This document shows positions 31,043-40,745 of a stretch of 64,000 nt of DNA, piece after piece (the first letter of the stretch is position 1; each line of letters opens with the position of its first letter). Made by a program: the position numbers and the translations under genes. The notes under the pieces are model-generated. The model had not been told where the DNA came from. It worked only from the letters and a program-made list of their open reading frames with translations, and searched no databases. This DNA comes from Corynebacterium gerontici (lineage in GTDB: Bacteria > Actinomycetota > Actinomycetes > Mycobacteriales > Mycobacteriaceae): the NCBI RefSeq assembly GCF_003813985.1, contig NZ_CP033897.1, forward strand, positions 1,240,001 through 1,304,000, written 5' to 3'.

Positions 31043-31981
31043 TCATAGCGCCTCGTTTCCACTGGCAACCAGGCTAAACAGCACTGCCATGCGCGTGTGC
31101 ACGCCGTTGTTGACCTGCTGCAGCACTGCTGTGCGTGGAACGTCTGCAACTGCGTCGGAGATTTCCATGCCACGAAGCATGGGACCTGGGTGCATCACGA
31201 TGGCATGATCTTGCAGCTTCGCTTCTCTCGCAGCCGAAAGGCCGAATAATGCGGCATATTCCCTGTGTGATGGGAAAAAACCGCCGTGCATTCGCTCCTG
31301 CTGGACCCGCAACATCATCACTACGTCGGCGTCGACAAGCTCTGCATCCATATCAAAACTGGTGCGCACCGGCCATTGTTCAACGCCGGTGGGCAACAGC
31401 GTGGGCGGTGCCACCAGGACGACCTCAGCGCCGAGAGTGCTGAGCAGATCGACGTTGGAACGTACCACGCGGGAATGCAAGCAATCGCCCACGATCACGA
31501 TTTTGCGCCCGTCGATATTGCCGAGACGCTGGCGCATCGTCACCGCATCAAGCAGCGCCTGGGTTGGATGCTGATGTGAACCATCGCCAGCGTTGATTAC
31601 CGAGGGGCCATTGCCAGCAGGGGCAACCCACTGCGCCAATTGTTGTGCAGCGCCCGAGGAAGGATGGCGCATGATGATCGCGTCGGCGCCGATGGCAGAG
31701 AGCGTTAAGCCAGTGTCTTTGAGCGACTCGCCCTTTTTCACTGAAGAGGATGAAGCGGAAATGTTGATCACGTCTGCGCTCATCCACTTCCCCGCAGTCT
31801 CAAACGAGGAACGCGTGCGGGTGGAGTTTTCATAAAAAAGCGTGAAGATCGTGCGTCCACGCAAGGTTGGCAATTTTTTAATCTCACGCCCCAAAAGCGC
31901 TTCGCGGAAACGGTCAGCCTCGTCCATGAGGCCGATTATTTCGTCCTTGCGGAGATCTGAAATGGAAAGCAGGTGTTTCAC
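31043..31981 (-). CDS. pyrB: Aspartate carbamoyltransferase catalytic subunit
   Basis: Joins carbamoyl phosphate and aspartate. The 312-residue product contains the carbamoyl-phosphate loop [13 protein letters not shown], the flexible [13 protein letters not shown] segment, HPTQALLD and the C-terminal MHPGPMLRG motif. The GTG start overlaps the pyrR stop by 4 bp (GTGA), indicating coupled translation. Confidence 0.98.
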   Translation of the reverse strand: MKHLLSISDLRKDEIIGLMDEADRFREALLGREIKKLPTLRGRTIFTLFYENSTRTRSSFETAGKWMSADVINISASSSSVKKGESLKDTGLTLSAIGADAIIMRHPSSGAAQQLAQWVAPAGNGPSVINAGDGSHQHPTQALLDAVTMRQRLGNIDGRKIVIVGDCLHSRVVRSNVDLLSTLGAEVVLVAPPTLLPTGVEQWPVRTSFDMDAELVDADVVMMLRVQQERMHGGFFPSHREYAALFGLSAAREAKLQDHAIVMHPGPMLRGMEISDAVADVPRTAVLQQVNNGVHTRMAVLFSLVASGNEAL

Positions 31982-32550
31982 TGTGCAGCGTCCTGTCGAT
32001 AAAGCTCAACGGCATCGCGGCCGTCAATATCGCTGATGAGCACGCGCACATCCTCGTGGCGCGCGGTGGGCAAATTCTTCCCCACGTAATCAGCTCGGAT
32101 CGGAAGTTGACGATGGCCTCGGTCTACTAGGACCGCGAGCTGGATCATTTCTGGCCGGCCGAGGTCTCGCAATGCATCCAAAGCAGCACGAATGGTACGG
32201 CCGGAGAAAAGGACATCGTCAACCAGGATCACGGTGGTGGCATCTACGCCGACGGACGGGATACGGGTAGGTTGCAGCGCCCGGTGCGGCTTAGTGCGCA
32301 GGTCGTCGCGGTACAACGTGATGTCAAGGGAACCAACCGGAACATTGATTCCGGTGAACTCTTCGATTTTTGCCGCCAGGCGCTTCGCCAGCGGCACCCC
32401 ACCCGATGGAATCCCCAAGAGCAGCACTGGTGCGGCGTCATCATCGTCCAGTGCCGTTTTTTCAATAATCTGGTGCGCGATGCGCGCGATTGTCCGGGCT
32501 ACATCGTCGCTGTTGAGCAGCGTTGACGTCGCTTCCGAGTTCTCGCTCAT
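31978..32550 (-). CDS. pyrR: PyrR bifunctional regulator / uracil phosphoribosyltransferase
   Basis: RNA-binding regulator of pyrimidine genes with uracil phosphoribosyltransferase activity. The 190-residue product has the PRPP-binding loop [32 protein letters not shown] and [11 protein letters not shown], the last being characteristic of PyrR. The ATG at 32550 has GGAGG 5 nt upstream; the longer frame to 32607 has no support. First gene of pyrR-pyrB-pyrC-carA-carB-pyrF. The leader hairpin suggests autoregulation by PyrR. Confidence 0.97.
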   Translation of the reverse strand: MSENSEATSTLLNSDDVARTIARIAHQIIEKTALDDDDAAPVLLLGIPSGGVPLAKRLAAKIEEFTGINVPVGSLDITLYRDDLRTKPHRALQPTRIPSVGVDATTVILVDDVLFSGRTIRAALDALRDLGRPEMIQLAVLVDRGHRQLPIRADYVGKNLPTARHEDVRVLISDIDGRDAVELYRQDAAQ

Positions 32551-32553
32551 CGT

Positions 32554-32583
32554 GACCTCCTTCCCCGCCTCTCTGTGCGGTCC
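32554..32583 (-). promoter_or_regulatory. Candidate PyrR-binding hairpin overlapping the pyrR ribosome binding site region
   Basis: The minus-strand leader contains CCGCACAGAGAGGCGG (32565-32580): a 4-bp CCGC/GCGG stem with a purine-rich loop containing AGAGAGG, as in known PyrR recognition hairpins. The flanking GACC (32579-32582) can alternatively pair with GGTC (32554-32557) inside the ribosome binding site. This layout fits translational repression by PyrR, as reported in mycobacteria. Confidence 0.65.
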
Positions 32584-32723
32584 GTTAAAGGATGTCTGCC
32601 TTCGCAAGCATCGCCACAGATACTAGCATTTACGCGACATTTCTACCCCCGTTGCCCGAAAGCACTGCCGATTCCCCTTGAACAAAACCTTCCACTTTTG
32701 CATTCAAAATAACTAAGTGTGGC

Positions 32724-32729
32724 TACACT
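32724..32729 (+). promoter_or_regulatory. Candidate -10 box of the TIGR01777-type gene
   Basis: TACACT fits the corynebacterial -10 consensus TANANT, and CATTCA 17 bp upstream is a weak -35. Transcription from here would give a leader of roughly 60 nt before the ATG at 32800. Confidence 0.45.
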
Positions 32730-32799
32730 GGTGACGACAATCGCCTTCCGCCCAATCATTCAAAGGGCTAGCGACATTGCCGAGGAGCGCATTTTCACC

Positions 32800-34185
32800 A
32801 TGTCATTTCAAATCAGTCACATCATCGACGCCCCGCGCGAACAAGTCTGGCAGTGGCACACGCGCCCGGGAGCAGTGGTTCGACTCACTCCATCATTCCT
32901 GCCGATGACCCCGCTCCAGCAGGCATCAAGCCTTGCCGACGGCACCACCGTATTTAGCCTCCCGGGCGGGCTTAGGTGGGAGGCAAAGCATGAGTTCAGC
33001 GGCTACGTTAGCGGATACCGCTTCACTGATCGTTGCGTCAGCGCACCGATAGCAGCACTTGCGAAATGGCGCCATGTCCATGTTTTCGCAGAGGCTTTGA
33101 ACGAACACGAACAACTAGAAGCTACGAAAATAACCGACTCCCTAGATACTCGCCTTCCAAAAGCAGCATTGACCGCCGCTTTTGCGTATCGCCAACAACA
33201 ATTGATCCAAGACTTTGCAGCGCTCAAACGTTTCGAAGCGCTGGTCCAGGATCAAGCCAATGATCAGCCTCTGGTGATCGCCATGACGGGCGCCAACGGC
33301 TTGGTGGGAACCGCGCTTTCCGCGCAGTTGCAAACCATGGGGCACACCGTCATTTCGCTTACCCGCAACAACCCTGGCGAAGGCGAGCGATTGTGGGAAC
33401 CGGAGAACCCAGCGAACGACCTGCTAGACGGCGTCGATGTGCTCGTGCACCTCGCGGGAGAATCAATCATGGGTCGCTTCACAGACTCCCATAAGCAGGC
33501 CATTTATGATTCACGCATTGGGCCGACAAAAAAGCTCGCAGCTCTCGTACGAGCATCGGATACCTGCCACACATTGGTGAGCGCATCAGCCATCGGATTT
33601 TATGGTCACGACACAGGAGAACACACCGTCGATGAGCAGTCTGATGCTGGCGAAGGCTTCCTCGCATCGGTCTGCGAGGACTGGGAGGCCGCCGCTACAC
33701 AGGCAGCGGCGGACGGGAAACGCGTATGTCAGGTCAGAACAGGCATTGTTTTAAGCGGAGCAGGCGGGCTACTGCCGGTAATGAAGGGACTGTTTTCAGT
33801 AGGGCTTGGAGGCGAACTCTCCGGCGGCAAACCCTGGTTCTCCTGGATCGCTATCGACGATCTCTGCGACATCTATTGCCGAGCAATCTTTGACCAACGG
33901 TGCACAGGACCAATCAACGCTGTTGCCCCGAATCCAGTGCGTAACGCGGAATTCACGGAAGCTCTCGGGCAGGAATTGCATCGTCCTACTATCATCCCAA
34001 TTCCAAACCTCGGCCCCAAACTCATCTTGGGCGAAGAAGGCGCCAAGGAACTGGCCCTCGCGAACCAACGGGTCGCCGCGACAAAGGCCGAAGATCTTGG
34101 TCATGTGTTCCGCTACGAGCACATCCAGCAGGCGCTCGCCCACGAGTTGGGCGGCGAGACACTTCAACATCCGCCCCTGAAATAG
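32800..34185 (+). CDS. TIGR01777-family oxidoreductase with N-terminal SRPBCC domain
   Basis: A 461-residue two-domain protein. The first about 150 residues form an SRPBCC/START-like ligand-binding domain (MSFQISHIIDAPREQVWQW). The rest is an atypical short-chain dehydrogenase/epimerase of the TIGR01777 (SDR39U1) family. It has the Rossmann motif VIAMTGANGLVGTALSAQL, LVHLAGESIMG and VSASAIGFYG, where a Tyr is placed for catalysis. The substrate is unknown. The ATG at 32800 is used although GAGGAG is 12 nt away; the upstream extension is not family-like. It is transcribed away from pyrR and shares a terminator with nusB. Confidence 0.88.
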   Translation: MSFQISHIIDAPREQVWQWHTRPGAVVRLTPSFLPMTPLQQASSLADGTTVFSLPGGLRWEAKHEFSGYVSGYRFTDRCVSAPIAALAKWRHVHVFAEALNEHEQLEATKITDSLDTRLPKAALTAAFAYRQQQLIQDFAALKRFEALVQDQANDQPLVIAMTGANGLVGTALSAQLQTMGHTVISLTRNNPGEGERLWEPENPANDLLDGVDVLVHLAGESIMGRFTDSHKQAIYDSRIGPTKKLAALVRASDTCHTLVSASAIGFYGHDTGEHTVDEQSDAGEGFLASVCEDWEAAATQAAADGKRVCQVRTGIVLSGAGGLLPVMKGLFSVGLGGELSGGKPWFSWIAIDDLCDIYCRAIFDQRCTGPINAVAPNPVRNAEFTEALGQELHRPTIIPIPNLGPKLILGEEGAKELALANQRVAATKAEDLGHVFRYEHIQQALAHELGGETLQHPPLK

Positions 34186-34189
34186 CAGA

Positions 34190-34220
34190 AAAGGCTGCAC
34201 CACAATCCGGTGCAGCCTTT
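34190..34220. terminator. Bidirectional terminator between TIGR01777-type gene and nusB
   Basis: A perfect 12-bp inverted repeat, AAAGGCTGCACC with its complement (34190-34201 with 34209-34220), has a 7-nt loop and sits between convergent genes. Three Ts/As close each side of the stem. Confidence 0.85.
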
Positions 34221-34235
34221 AGCGCAGCACCACGC

Positions 34236-34880
34236 TTAAGACGATTCTTCAGGTGTTGCGGCTTCCCCATCCTCATGAACGGCGGGAGCATCAGCGATGC
34301 CTTCATCCACAGTATTCGATACTTCGGGCACTTCCTCAGCGGTGGATGGTTCGCCGTCGATCGTGTTCTCGGGATCTTCCTCAACGGGCTGCTCCAAGGA
34401 TGAAGCCGCACGCACATCCTCGATGCGCTGGGCGATAGCGTCCAACATCGCGTTGATGTATTTCGGCGAATCGTCCTGGGAAAGCTGGAACGCCATTTCA
34501 ACTGCGTCGCTAATCGCTGTCTTTACCGGGATCTCGGGATTGAACACGAGTTCCCAGATGGCAACGCGCAGAACCGCACGATCAACCGCCGAGATGCGCT
34601 CAATTTCCCAGTCCTCGCTGAGGTTTGCCGCAATGAGCTCATCGATGCGATCGAGTTCTTCGGCGGCACCTGCAACGATTTCCTGACCGTACGCGGCTAC
34701 CGGCGCTACACCTTCGACGTTTGCGCGAGCCAGTTCGGTGCGATCCTCGGTAATGCGAACTGGGTCGACGTCGCGAAGCTCGGCTTCGTAAAGCACCTGC
34801 GCAGCACGGAGGCGAGCGCGATAGCGAGAACCGTGGCGTTTATGCCGCGGCACGCGGCTGTGTTGTTTCGAATCAGTCAC
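34236..34880 (-). CDS. nusB: Transcription antitermination factor NusB with long acidic C-terminal tail
   Basis: RNA-binding antitermination and rRNA-processing factor. The core (about residues 12-155) has the NusB helices RYRARLRAAQVLYEAEL, ISAVDRAVLRVAIWEL, PVKTAISDAVEMA and KYINAMLDAIA. After residue about 160 the protein continues for about 55 residues rich in Glu, Asp, Pro, Ser and Thr, which is not part of the fold. It begins 6 nt after the efp stop, consistent with an efp-nusB operon. Confidence 0.95.
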   Translation of the reverse strand: MTDSKQHSRVPRHKRHGSRYRARLRAAQVLYEAELRDVDPVRITEDRTELARANVEGVAPVAAYGQEIVAGAAEELDRIDELIAANLSEDWEIERISAVDRAVLRVAIWELVFNPEIPVKTAISDAVEMAFQLSQDDSPKYINAMLDAIAQRIEDVRAASSLEQPVEEDPENTIDGEPSTAEEVPEVSNTVDEGIADAPAVHEDGEAATPEESS

Positions 34881-34886
34881 GGCAGA

Positions 34887-35450
34887 TTAGGCGTTCACGC
34901 GCGAAATGTACGAGCCATCGCGGGTATCGACGCGCAACACGTTTCCGGTTTCAATGAACAGCGGTACCTGAATTTCCGCGCCGGTTTCCAAGGTTGCAGG
35001 CTTGGTGCCGCCGGTAGAGCGGTCACCTTGCAGGCCGGGATTAGTGTGCTCCACGCGCAGATCGATGGAAACTGGTAGTTCAGCAAACAGTGGTTCGCCA
35101 TCGTGGAAGCTCACCTGGACGCGGGTGTTCTCCAGGAGGAAACGGCCTGCGTCGCCAAGCAAGTGGGGAGCCAATTCGATCTGGTCGTAGGTCTTGTCGT
35201 CCATGACCACGTAGTTCTGACCATCGTTATAGAGGTAGGTCATGTCGCGACGATCGACGGTCGCGGTCTCGACCTTTACACCGGCATTGAAGGTCTTATC
35301 AGTGACCTTGCCAGAGACGACGTCCTTGAGCTTGGTGCGCACGAATGCGGGGCCTTTACCCGGCTTCACGTGCTGGAACTCAACGATCTGCTGGAGCTTG
35401 TTGTCGATCTTCAACACGAGACCGTTTTTGAAATCAGCGGTGGTTGCCAC
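34887..35450 (-). CDS. efp: Translation elongation factor P
   Basis: Relieves ribosome stalling at polyproline. The 187-residue product has three beta domains. The tip of the domain I loop is KPGKGPAFV with Lys32, matching the actinobacterial proline-containing loop that is thought to work without lysine modification; no epmA-like gene is seen nearby. The C-terminal [11 protein letters not shown] motif is typical. Between pepQ and nusB. Confidence 0.98.
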   Translation of the reverse strand: MATTADFKNGLVLKIDNKLQQIVEFQHVKPGKGPAFVRTKLKDVVSGKVTDKTFNAGVKVETATVDRRDMTYLYNDGQNYVVMDDKTYDQIELAPHLLGDAGRFLLENTRVQVSFHDGEPLFAELPVSIDLRVEHTNPGLQGDRSTGGTKPATLETGAEIQVPLFIETGNVLRVDTRDGSYISRVNA

Positions 35451-35570
35451 TCGTTCCCAACTTCCTTTTCTTTGGACGTACGTTTTAGCCCCTCAAGGCT
35501 ACGCTGCTCAGGTTACTGGGTTCAACATGGGGCTCAAAATGCCCCACGCCTCGCCCTGTATGCCGGTTTC

Positions 35571-36659
35571 TTAGATGATGTGCAACTTCTTATCCAGCTT
35601 GGTCAGGTTCTCTGCACCGCCCGCTTTGATCACCAAGGTGTCTTCAATGCGCACGCCGCCCTTGCCAGGAACATAAATTCCTGGTTCGACCGTCAGCGTC
35701 ATGCCCTCGGCAAGCTCTCCCTGGGAGTTCTTAGCTGCGGCTGGTGCTTCGTGCACATCGAGCCCAACACCGTGCCCAGTGGAATGCACGAAGTATTCCC
35801 CGTAGCCAGCATCTTCGATGATCTCGCGGCACGCTCGATCGACGTCTTGGGTGCTTGTTCCCGGATTCGATACGGCAACACCGGCTTCTTGGGCACGAAG
35901 TACGATTTCGTAGATTTCTCGTGAGAAGTCATCTGCTTCGCCAACAATCAGAGTACGAGTGGTATCGGAGTTAAAGCCATCTTTGTGGGCTCCAAAGTCT
36001 ACTGTCACGATGTCGCCATGCTGAATCACTCGTTCAGAAGCGCCGTGGTGAGGCTTGGCGGAATTGGGCCCAGAGGCAACGATAGTGTCAAAGCTCGTTC
36101 TCTCCGCACCTTTGAGCCTCATTCGATATTCGAGGTTGGCTGCAACATCAATCTCGCGTTTGCCAGCCACTAATTCTCCGGCTTCGAGCATTTCCGCAAA
36201 CGCCTCGTTGGCGATGTCGGCCACTTCACGGAGCTTGTCCAATTCCACAGCGTCCTTGATGATACGAATATCTTCCGCGACCCCAGAAACGGGAACGAGC
36301 GTGATCTCATCGCTGATATTCTGCTTCAGTTGCTCGAGAGCTTCCACGCTCATGTGCGCGGCTTCAAAGCCAACCCTGCGGGGTCCTTCACACTCTTTGA
36401 GCAATTCAGAGGTTAGCGCTCGGGTGATCAGAGCTTCGATATCGGGCACTTCTTCAGCGATCTGCGTGGTGTAACGGCCATCCGTGGCAATGCGAGCGGA
36501 AAGGTCTTTATTGATGAGCAGCGCTGCGTTGGAACCGGAAAAACCGGAGAAGTATCGGATGTTGGTCAGATGGGTTAACAGCATTGAGTCAACCCGCTGC
36601 GCAGCGAGTTTCGCCGCTAACGCTCTCCGGCGGTTTTCGAAGCGTGAATCTGAGAGCAT
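35571..36659 (-). CDS. pepQ: Xaa-Pro aminopeptidase / dipeptidase, M24 family
   Basis: Metallopeptidase cleaving X-Pro bonds in the cytosol. The 362-residue product has a creatinase-like N-terminal domain and a pita-bread catalytic domain. Metal ligands appear in VDFGAHKDGFNSDTTRT, HSTGHGVGLDVHE, LTVEPGIYVPG and RIEDTLVI. The ATG at 36659 is chosen because GGAGGAG precedes it by about 8 nt; the frame continues upstream without family similarity. Placed between aroQ and efp, as in other corynebacteria. Confidence 0.95.
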   Translation of the reverse strand: MLSDSRFENRRRALAAKLAAQRVDSMLLTHLTNIRYFSGFSGSNAALLINKDLSARIATDGRYTTQIAEEVPDIEALITRALTSELLKECEGPRRVGFEAAHMSVEALEQLKQNISDEITLVPVSGVAEDIRIIKDAVELDKLREVADIANEAFAEMLEAGELVAGKREIDVAANLEYRMRLKGAERTSFDTIVASGPNSAKPHHGASERVIQHGDIVTVDFGAHKDGFNSDTTRTLIVGEADDFSREIYEIVLRAQEAGVAVSNPGTSTQDVDRACREIIEDAGYGEYFVHSTGHGVGLDVHEAPAAAKNSQGELAEGMTLTVEPGIYVPGKGGVRIEDTLVIKAGGAENLTKLDKKLHII

Positions 36660-36735
36660 GGTGTTCTCCTCCGTTGGTCTCTCGGTGTTAATCAAAAATG
36701 AGGGCAAAAAATTGCAGACTTGTGGGAATCGGGAT

Positions 36736-37194
36736 CTATGCCTGGTGAGTTGCGGTAAGCCTTTCGGCAATATGTCGCACTGCCAGGAGGTAGCCTTCAA
36801 CACCAAAACCGGCAATCACGCCTTTTGCGATCGGGCTGAGATAGCTATGCGCACGAAAACTCTCTCGGGCGTGAACATTGGAGATGTGCACCTCGATGAA
36901 TCCGGTGCCATCGGCAACTTCCGCTAGGGCATCGCGAAGTGCAACGGAAGTGTGCGTCAAGCCTCCCGGGTTGATAATGACTGGCCAGCCCTGATCCGCA
37001 GCATCGTGGACCCATTCAATCAATTCGCCCTCGTGATTGGATTGCAGACATTGCACACCGACTCCAAGTTCGGTAGCAAGGGCGTCGATTGAGCGTTCAA
37101 CGTCAGCGAGCGTGGTGGATCCATATACCTCGGGCTGACGCTTTCCCAAGCGATCGAGATTCGGACCGTTGAGCACGAGGATCTTCGGCTTCAT
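36736..37194 (-). CDS. aroQ: 3-dehydroquinate dehydratase, type II
   Basis: Converts dehydroquinate to dehydroshikimate. The 152-residue product has the type II signature [19 protein letters not shown] (catalytic Arg and Tyr), [15 protein letters not shown], and [16 protein letters not shown]. The ATG at 37194 has AAGGAG 8 nt upstream. It is 47 bp from aroB in the shikimate gene group. Confidence 0.97.
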   Translation of the reverse strand: MKPKILVLNGPNLDRLGKRQPEVYGSTTLADVERSIDALATELGVGVQCLQSNHEGELIEWVHDAADQGWPVIINPGGLTHTSVALRDALAEVADGTGFIEVHISNVHARESFRAHSYLSPIAKGVIAGFGVEGYLLAVRHIAERLTATHQA

Positions 37195-37241
37195 GTTGCA
37201 ATGCTCCTTCGTTTCCTTGCCGGGTCGGGATGTGAATCCCA

Positions 37242-38315
37242 TCATAGAAGGCTGAGGGCATTGTAGGCGGCACGGAGCTGCTCCTCCGTTGGGCCTTCAA
37301 TACGGGTGGTGTCCCCAACCCCACGAAGCCCTACAAAACGAATGGCTCCGTCTCTGTTCTTTTTGTCTCTGCGCATTCCCTGAAGCAAGGTATCGAAATG
37401 GCCAGCCTCGTAAGTTGTTGGCAATCCAATACCAGCAATGATTTCCTTATGACGGCGCAACAATTCGGCGTCGATCAAGCCGAGCTGATGCGAGAGATGC
37501 GCTACAAACATCATGCCGACGGCTACCGCGTTGCCGTGGCGCCACCGGAAATCTTGATGCAGTTCTACTGCGTGGCCAAAAGTGTGACCGTAGTTGAGAA
37601 TTTCACGCAAGTTGGATTCTTTGAGATCTTGCGCTACAATATTCGCCTTGACCTGTACTGACCGTGCAATCAGTTCCGGCAGATGCCCCTCCACGCAAAG
37701 GCAGGCATTCGGATTCTGTTCGTAGAGTGCGAGGATCGCTTCATCGGCGATAAAACCGGTTTTGATGATCTCGGCTGAGCCAGAGACCAGCTCACTGTCA
37801 GGCAAGCTCGCAATGTAGTCAAGATCAATGAACACTGCGGACGGTTCGTGGAACGCCCCAACCAAGTTCTTCCCAGCCGCGGTATTGATTCCCGTCTTAC
37901 CTCCAACTGCGGCGTCCACCATAGCGAGCAACGTGGTTGGCACCTGCACCACTTGGATTCCGCGCATCCAAGCGGCGGCAACGAAACCGGCGAGATCTGT
38001 CACCGCTCCCCCGCCCAAACCGATGATGCCGTCCCTGCGTCCAAACTCTGCTGCTCCCAACGAGTCCCACAAGCGGCCGGCTACCTCGAGTGTCTTTCCC
38101 GCCTCAGCGTCGGGCACTACTAGGTTGAGCACCTCCAGGCCTCGCGTTCCGAGTGCCTCGCCGAGCGCAACTTGTGCTCGCTCCATGCTTGGTTGAGCGA
38201 CGATTGCTACCTTGCTCATTTGGCGTTCGCTCAGAAAATCTGCGATGGCTGTGTTGAGGCCATGACCAATGTGCACGGTATAAGGTGATGCGGTCTGAAC
38301 GTCGATGCTCTTCAT
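37242..38315 (-). CDS. aroB: 3-dehydroquinate synthase
   Basis: Second step of the shikimate pathway, converting DAHP to dehydroquinate with NAD+ and a divalent metal. The 357-residue product has [36 protein letters not shown], and the metal-binding [11 protein letters not shown] and [10 protein letters not shown] segments. The ATG (38315) overlaps the aroK stop (ATGA); the frame continues upstream into aroK but the family start is [12 protein letters not shown]. Confidence 0.97.
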   Translation of the reverse strand: MKSIDVQTASPYTVHIGHGLNTAIADFLSERQMSKVAIVAQPSMERAQVALGEALGTRGLEVLNLVVPDAEAGKTLEVAGRLWDSLGAAEFGRRDGIIGLGGGAVTDLAGFVAAAWMRGIQVVQVPTTLLAMVDAAVGGKTGINTAAGKNLVGAFHEPSAVFIDLDYIASLPDSELVSGSAEIIKTGFIADEAILALYEQNPNACLCVEGHLPELIARSVQVKANIVAQDLKESNLREILNYGHTFGHAVELHQDFRWRHGNAVAVGMMFVAHLSHQLGLIDAELLRRHKEIIAGIGLPTTYEAGHFDTLLQGMRRDKKNRDGAIRFVGLRGVGDTTRIEGPTEEQLRAAYNALSLL

Positions 38316-39007
38316 GGCTTTCGGGCTCCTTCTTTTGCGCTTGCTTCTTGGCATGCGGCTACTCGGTCAAGTTGCATTGACGCCACGATCCGTTCCTCCG
38401 TCGCGTCGCGCCCGGGGACCAGATTTCGTCCGGATTCATGGCGATCATCGTGAGCATCAAGCTCGTCCAAAATATCGGCCACGACTCGTTGTGGACTGCG
38501 ATCGTGTGTACGTACTCGGAAATCCGCTACCTCTCGGAAGAGTGGTTCGCGACGTTTGAGCATCGCCGCGTACTTTTCGGCCCGATTTTCACCTTGGAGC
38601 AGCGGCCGGGAGGGATCGTCGGTCCGGCGAAGCCCTTCTTCCAGCGATATATCTATCCATACCACCCTTTGGTGCTGCAGCATTCGGCGCACTTTCGCGG
38701 TTTCTACGGCGCCACCACCGAGACTGACTACTCCTCGCGAACGCAAAGCCTCAGCAATCTTTTGCGTTTCTAACTCGCGAAATGCTGGCTCTCCGATGGT
38801 GCTGAGGACCTCTCCGCAGCTTTGTCCTGCGTCGTGGGCGATGAGTTCATCGCTGTCCACGAAGGTGGTGGAGAGTGCGCGTGCAAGCCTTCGCCCGACG
38901 GTCGTCTTTCCGGCTCCGGGAGGTCCAACCAGAACGACGAGTGGGCCTGTTACTTTGCTTTTCGACGCCCCCGGTATCCGTTGCTGACTCGGAGTTACAT
39001 TGTTCAT
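38312..39007 (-). CDS. aroK: Shikimate kinase with extended C-terminus
   Basis: Phosphorylates shikimate at O3 with ATP. The 231-residue product has the P-loop [16 protein letters not shown] (about 27-42), FVDSDELI, the shikimate-binding GEPAFRELE and VVSLGGGAV, and a lid near RPLLQ. Usual family length is about 165-190 residues; here about 45 extra residues (from [19 protein letters not shown] to the end) follow the last helix. They reach the aroB start, with which the stop overlaps. The N-terminal GASKSKVTG segment lies on a copy of the repeated 11-mer. Confidence 0.94.
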   Translation of the reverse strand: MNNVTPSQQRIPGASKSKVTGPLVVLVGPPGAGKTTVGRRLARALSTTFVDSDELIAHDAGQSCGEVLSTIGEPAFRELETQKIAEALRSRGVVSLGGGAVETAKVRRMLQHQRVVWIDISLEEGLRRTDDPSRPLLQGENRAEKYAAMLKRREPLFREVADFRVRTHDRSPQRVVADILDELDAHDDRHESGRNLVPGRDATEERIVASMQLDRVAACQEASAKEGARKP

Positions 39008-39031
39008 CGACGTGATACCCCTTCCGATGCG

Positions 39032-40237
39032 TTAGGGAAATTCCAGGCGTTGCGCCACTCGTTGTTGATAGGCAGCGAAATTCCGTCGTGTTTCTTCAAG
39101 GGAATCGCCGCCAAACTTTTGCAGGACGGCGCGGGCAAGCACCAGCGCAACCATCGCTTCTGCCACCACTCCCGCTGCGGGGACGGCGCAAACATCCGAG
39201 CGTTGGTGGATGCCGGTAGCCGGTGCACCCGTTACCATGTCAACGGTCTTGAGTGCCCGAGGCACCGTCGAAATGGGCTTCATCGCCGCGCGAACTCTCA
39301 GTGCTTCACCATTGGTCATGCCGCCTTCGATTCCGCCCGCACGGTTGCTAAGCCTATGCATGCCTTGTTCATTGCGCACCATTTCATCGTGTGCTTGCGA
39401 ACCCCGACGGCGAGCTTCCTCAAAACCATCTCCAATTTCCACGCCCTTGATCGCTTGAATGCCCATGAGCGCCGAGGCGAGCTGCGCGTCCAGACGATCC
39501 TCACCCGATACATAGGAACCCAGACCGATTGGTAGGTTTTCGACGATGACCTCGACAACGCCGCCTAGAGTATCGCCTTGCTTCTTTGCTTTTTCAATTT
39601 CAGCAATCATCGACGCCTCGGCCTCGGGGTTGGCCGCGCGGACCGGCGAAGCATCGATTGCCTCAAGCATGTCAAAGCTCGGCGCCGCTCCTTCTTGCAA
39701 CTGTGAAGCACCGATGGAAACAACGTGAGAGAACACTTCCACACCAATCGTTTCGCGCAGGAAGTTCCTTGCCACCGTTGCTGCGGCTACACGCGCGGCA
39801 GTTTCACGAGCAGAGGCGCGTTCGAGCACCGGACGGATCTCATTCAAGTCATACTTGAGCATTCCGGCGAAGTCAGCGTGACCAGGACGTGGCCGAGTCA
39901 AACGGGCGCCGCGGCCGGACGCCATGGCGGCGGCAACATCTTCGTCGTTCAGGTCGATCGGATCGGCTGACATGATAGTGGTCCATTTCGGCCACTCGGT
40001 GTTGCCGATCATGATGGCAATCGGGCTTCCCATGGTGCTGCCGTGTCGCACACCACCAAGGAAGGTGACCTCGTCTGCTTCAAATTTCATTCGAGCACCG
40101 CGGCCATAGCCAAGCCTGCGTCGAGCTAATTGTTCGCTCACGTCTTCCCGAGTGAGCGGCACACCGGCAGGCATTTGTTCCACCATCGCGATCAGTGCTT
40201 GACCGTGGGATTCTCCAGCAGTAGTCCATCGAAGCAT
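39032..40237 (-). CDS. aroC: Chorismate synthase
   Basis: Final step to chorismate, removing phosphate from EPSP with reduced FMN. The 401-residue product begins [27 protein letters not shown]. It contains [13 protein letters not shown] (the first family signature region), the [11 protein letters not shown] segment, [21 protein letters not shown] and [13 protein letters not shown]. Encoded directly upstream of aroK. Confidence 0.98.
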   Translation of the reverse strand: MLRWTTAGESHGQALIAMVEQMPAGVPLTREDVSEQLARRRLGYGRGARMKFEADEVTFLGGVRHGSTMGSPIAIMIGNTEWPKWTTIMSADPIDLNDEDVAAAMASGRGARLTRPRPGHADFAGMLKYDLNEIRPVLERASARETAARVAAATVARNFLRETIGVEVFSHVVSIGASQLQEGAAPSFDMLEAIDASPVRAANPEAEASMIAEIEKAKKQGDTLGGVVEVIVENLPIGLGSYVSGEDRLDAQLASALMGIQAIKGVEIGDGFEEARRRGSQAHDEMVRNEQGMHRLSNRAGGIEGGMTNGEALRVRAAMKPISTVPRALKTVDMVTGAPATGIHQRSDVCAVPAAGVVAEAMVALVLARAVLQKFGGDSLEETRRNFAAYQQRVAQRLEFP

Positions 40238-40285
40238 GAGTGAATTATGCCACGAGCTGGTCGATAACCTGGCATTAGTGCCCTC

Positions 40286-40711
40286 CTAGCAACTCAATGC
40301 GATGCACGCGGCGATGAGCATGCCCGGACCGTGAGGCGTGCCACGATTCCGCAACGCTCCACGTTTTCGGCTGATAATCGAGGAAATCCCAGCGAACACC
40401 ATGGTGATCGCCGACGCGATCACCATGGCCACAAGCACCGCGAAAAGTCCCTGCTGAGCTGAGATGATGCCTAGTGTGGGCGCTAATTTGACGTCTCCGC
40501 CACCCACCCCGCCGATCATGAGAGCCAGGAAAAGATACGATCCGCCCCACAGCAGCGCACCCCAAAGCATTGTGGGATCGTTGAGCATCGCCCACCCAAC
40601 TGCCACCGCCAGCGCAGGCAAAGTGAGTGCATTTGGCAAGATGCCACGGTGGACGTCGAAAAGCAAAAGGCACAGGCCCCAAGAAACAATGAGTATCCCC
40701 CAAAAACTCAT
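40286..40711 (-). CDS. Prepilin peptidase, A24 family (short, TadV-like)
   Basis: An aspartic-acid membrane peptidase domain without the N-terminal methylase part. The 141 residues are mostly hydrophobic with about five membrane segments. The two catalytic aspartates are visible: Asp19 in LLLFDVHRGILPN and Asp73 in GGVGGGDVKL (the GxGD motif). Such proteins process type IV/Tad prepilins, but no pilin or secretion gene is in the window, so the substrate is unknown. The ATG at 40711 is the family-like start. It sits between aroC and aroE, and its 3' region carries no chorismate-pathway link. Confidence 0.87.
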   Translation of the reverse strand: MSFWGILIVSWGLCLLLFDVHRGILPNALTLPALAVAVGWAMLNDPTMLWGALLWGGSYLFLALMIGGVGGGDVKLAPTLGIISAQQGLFAVLVAMVIASAITMVFAGISSIISRKRGALRNRGTPHGPGMLIAACIALSC

Positions 40712-40745
40712 GAAGCTAAGCCTAGCGCTTCGCGCGTCGGTGCGC

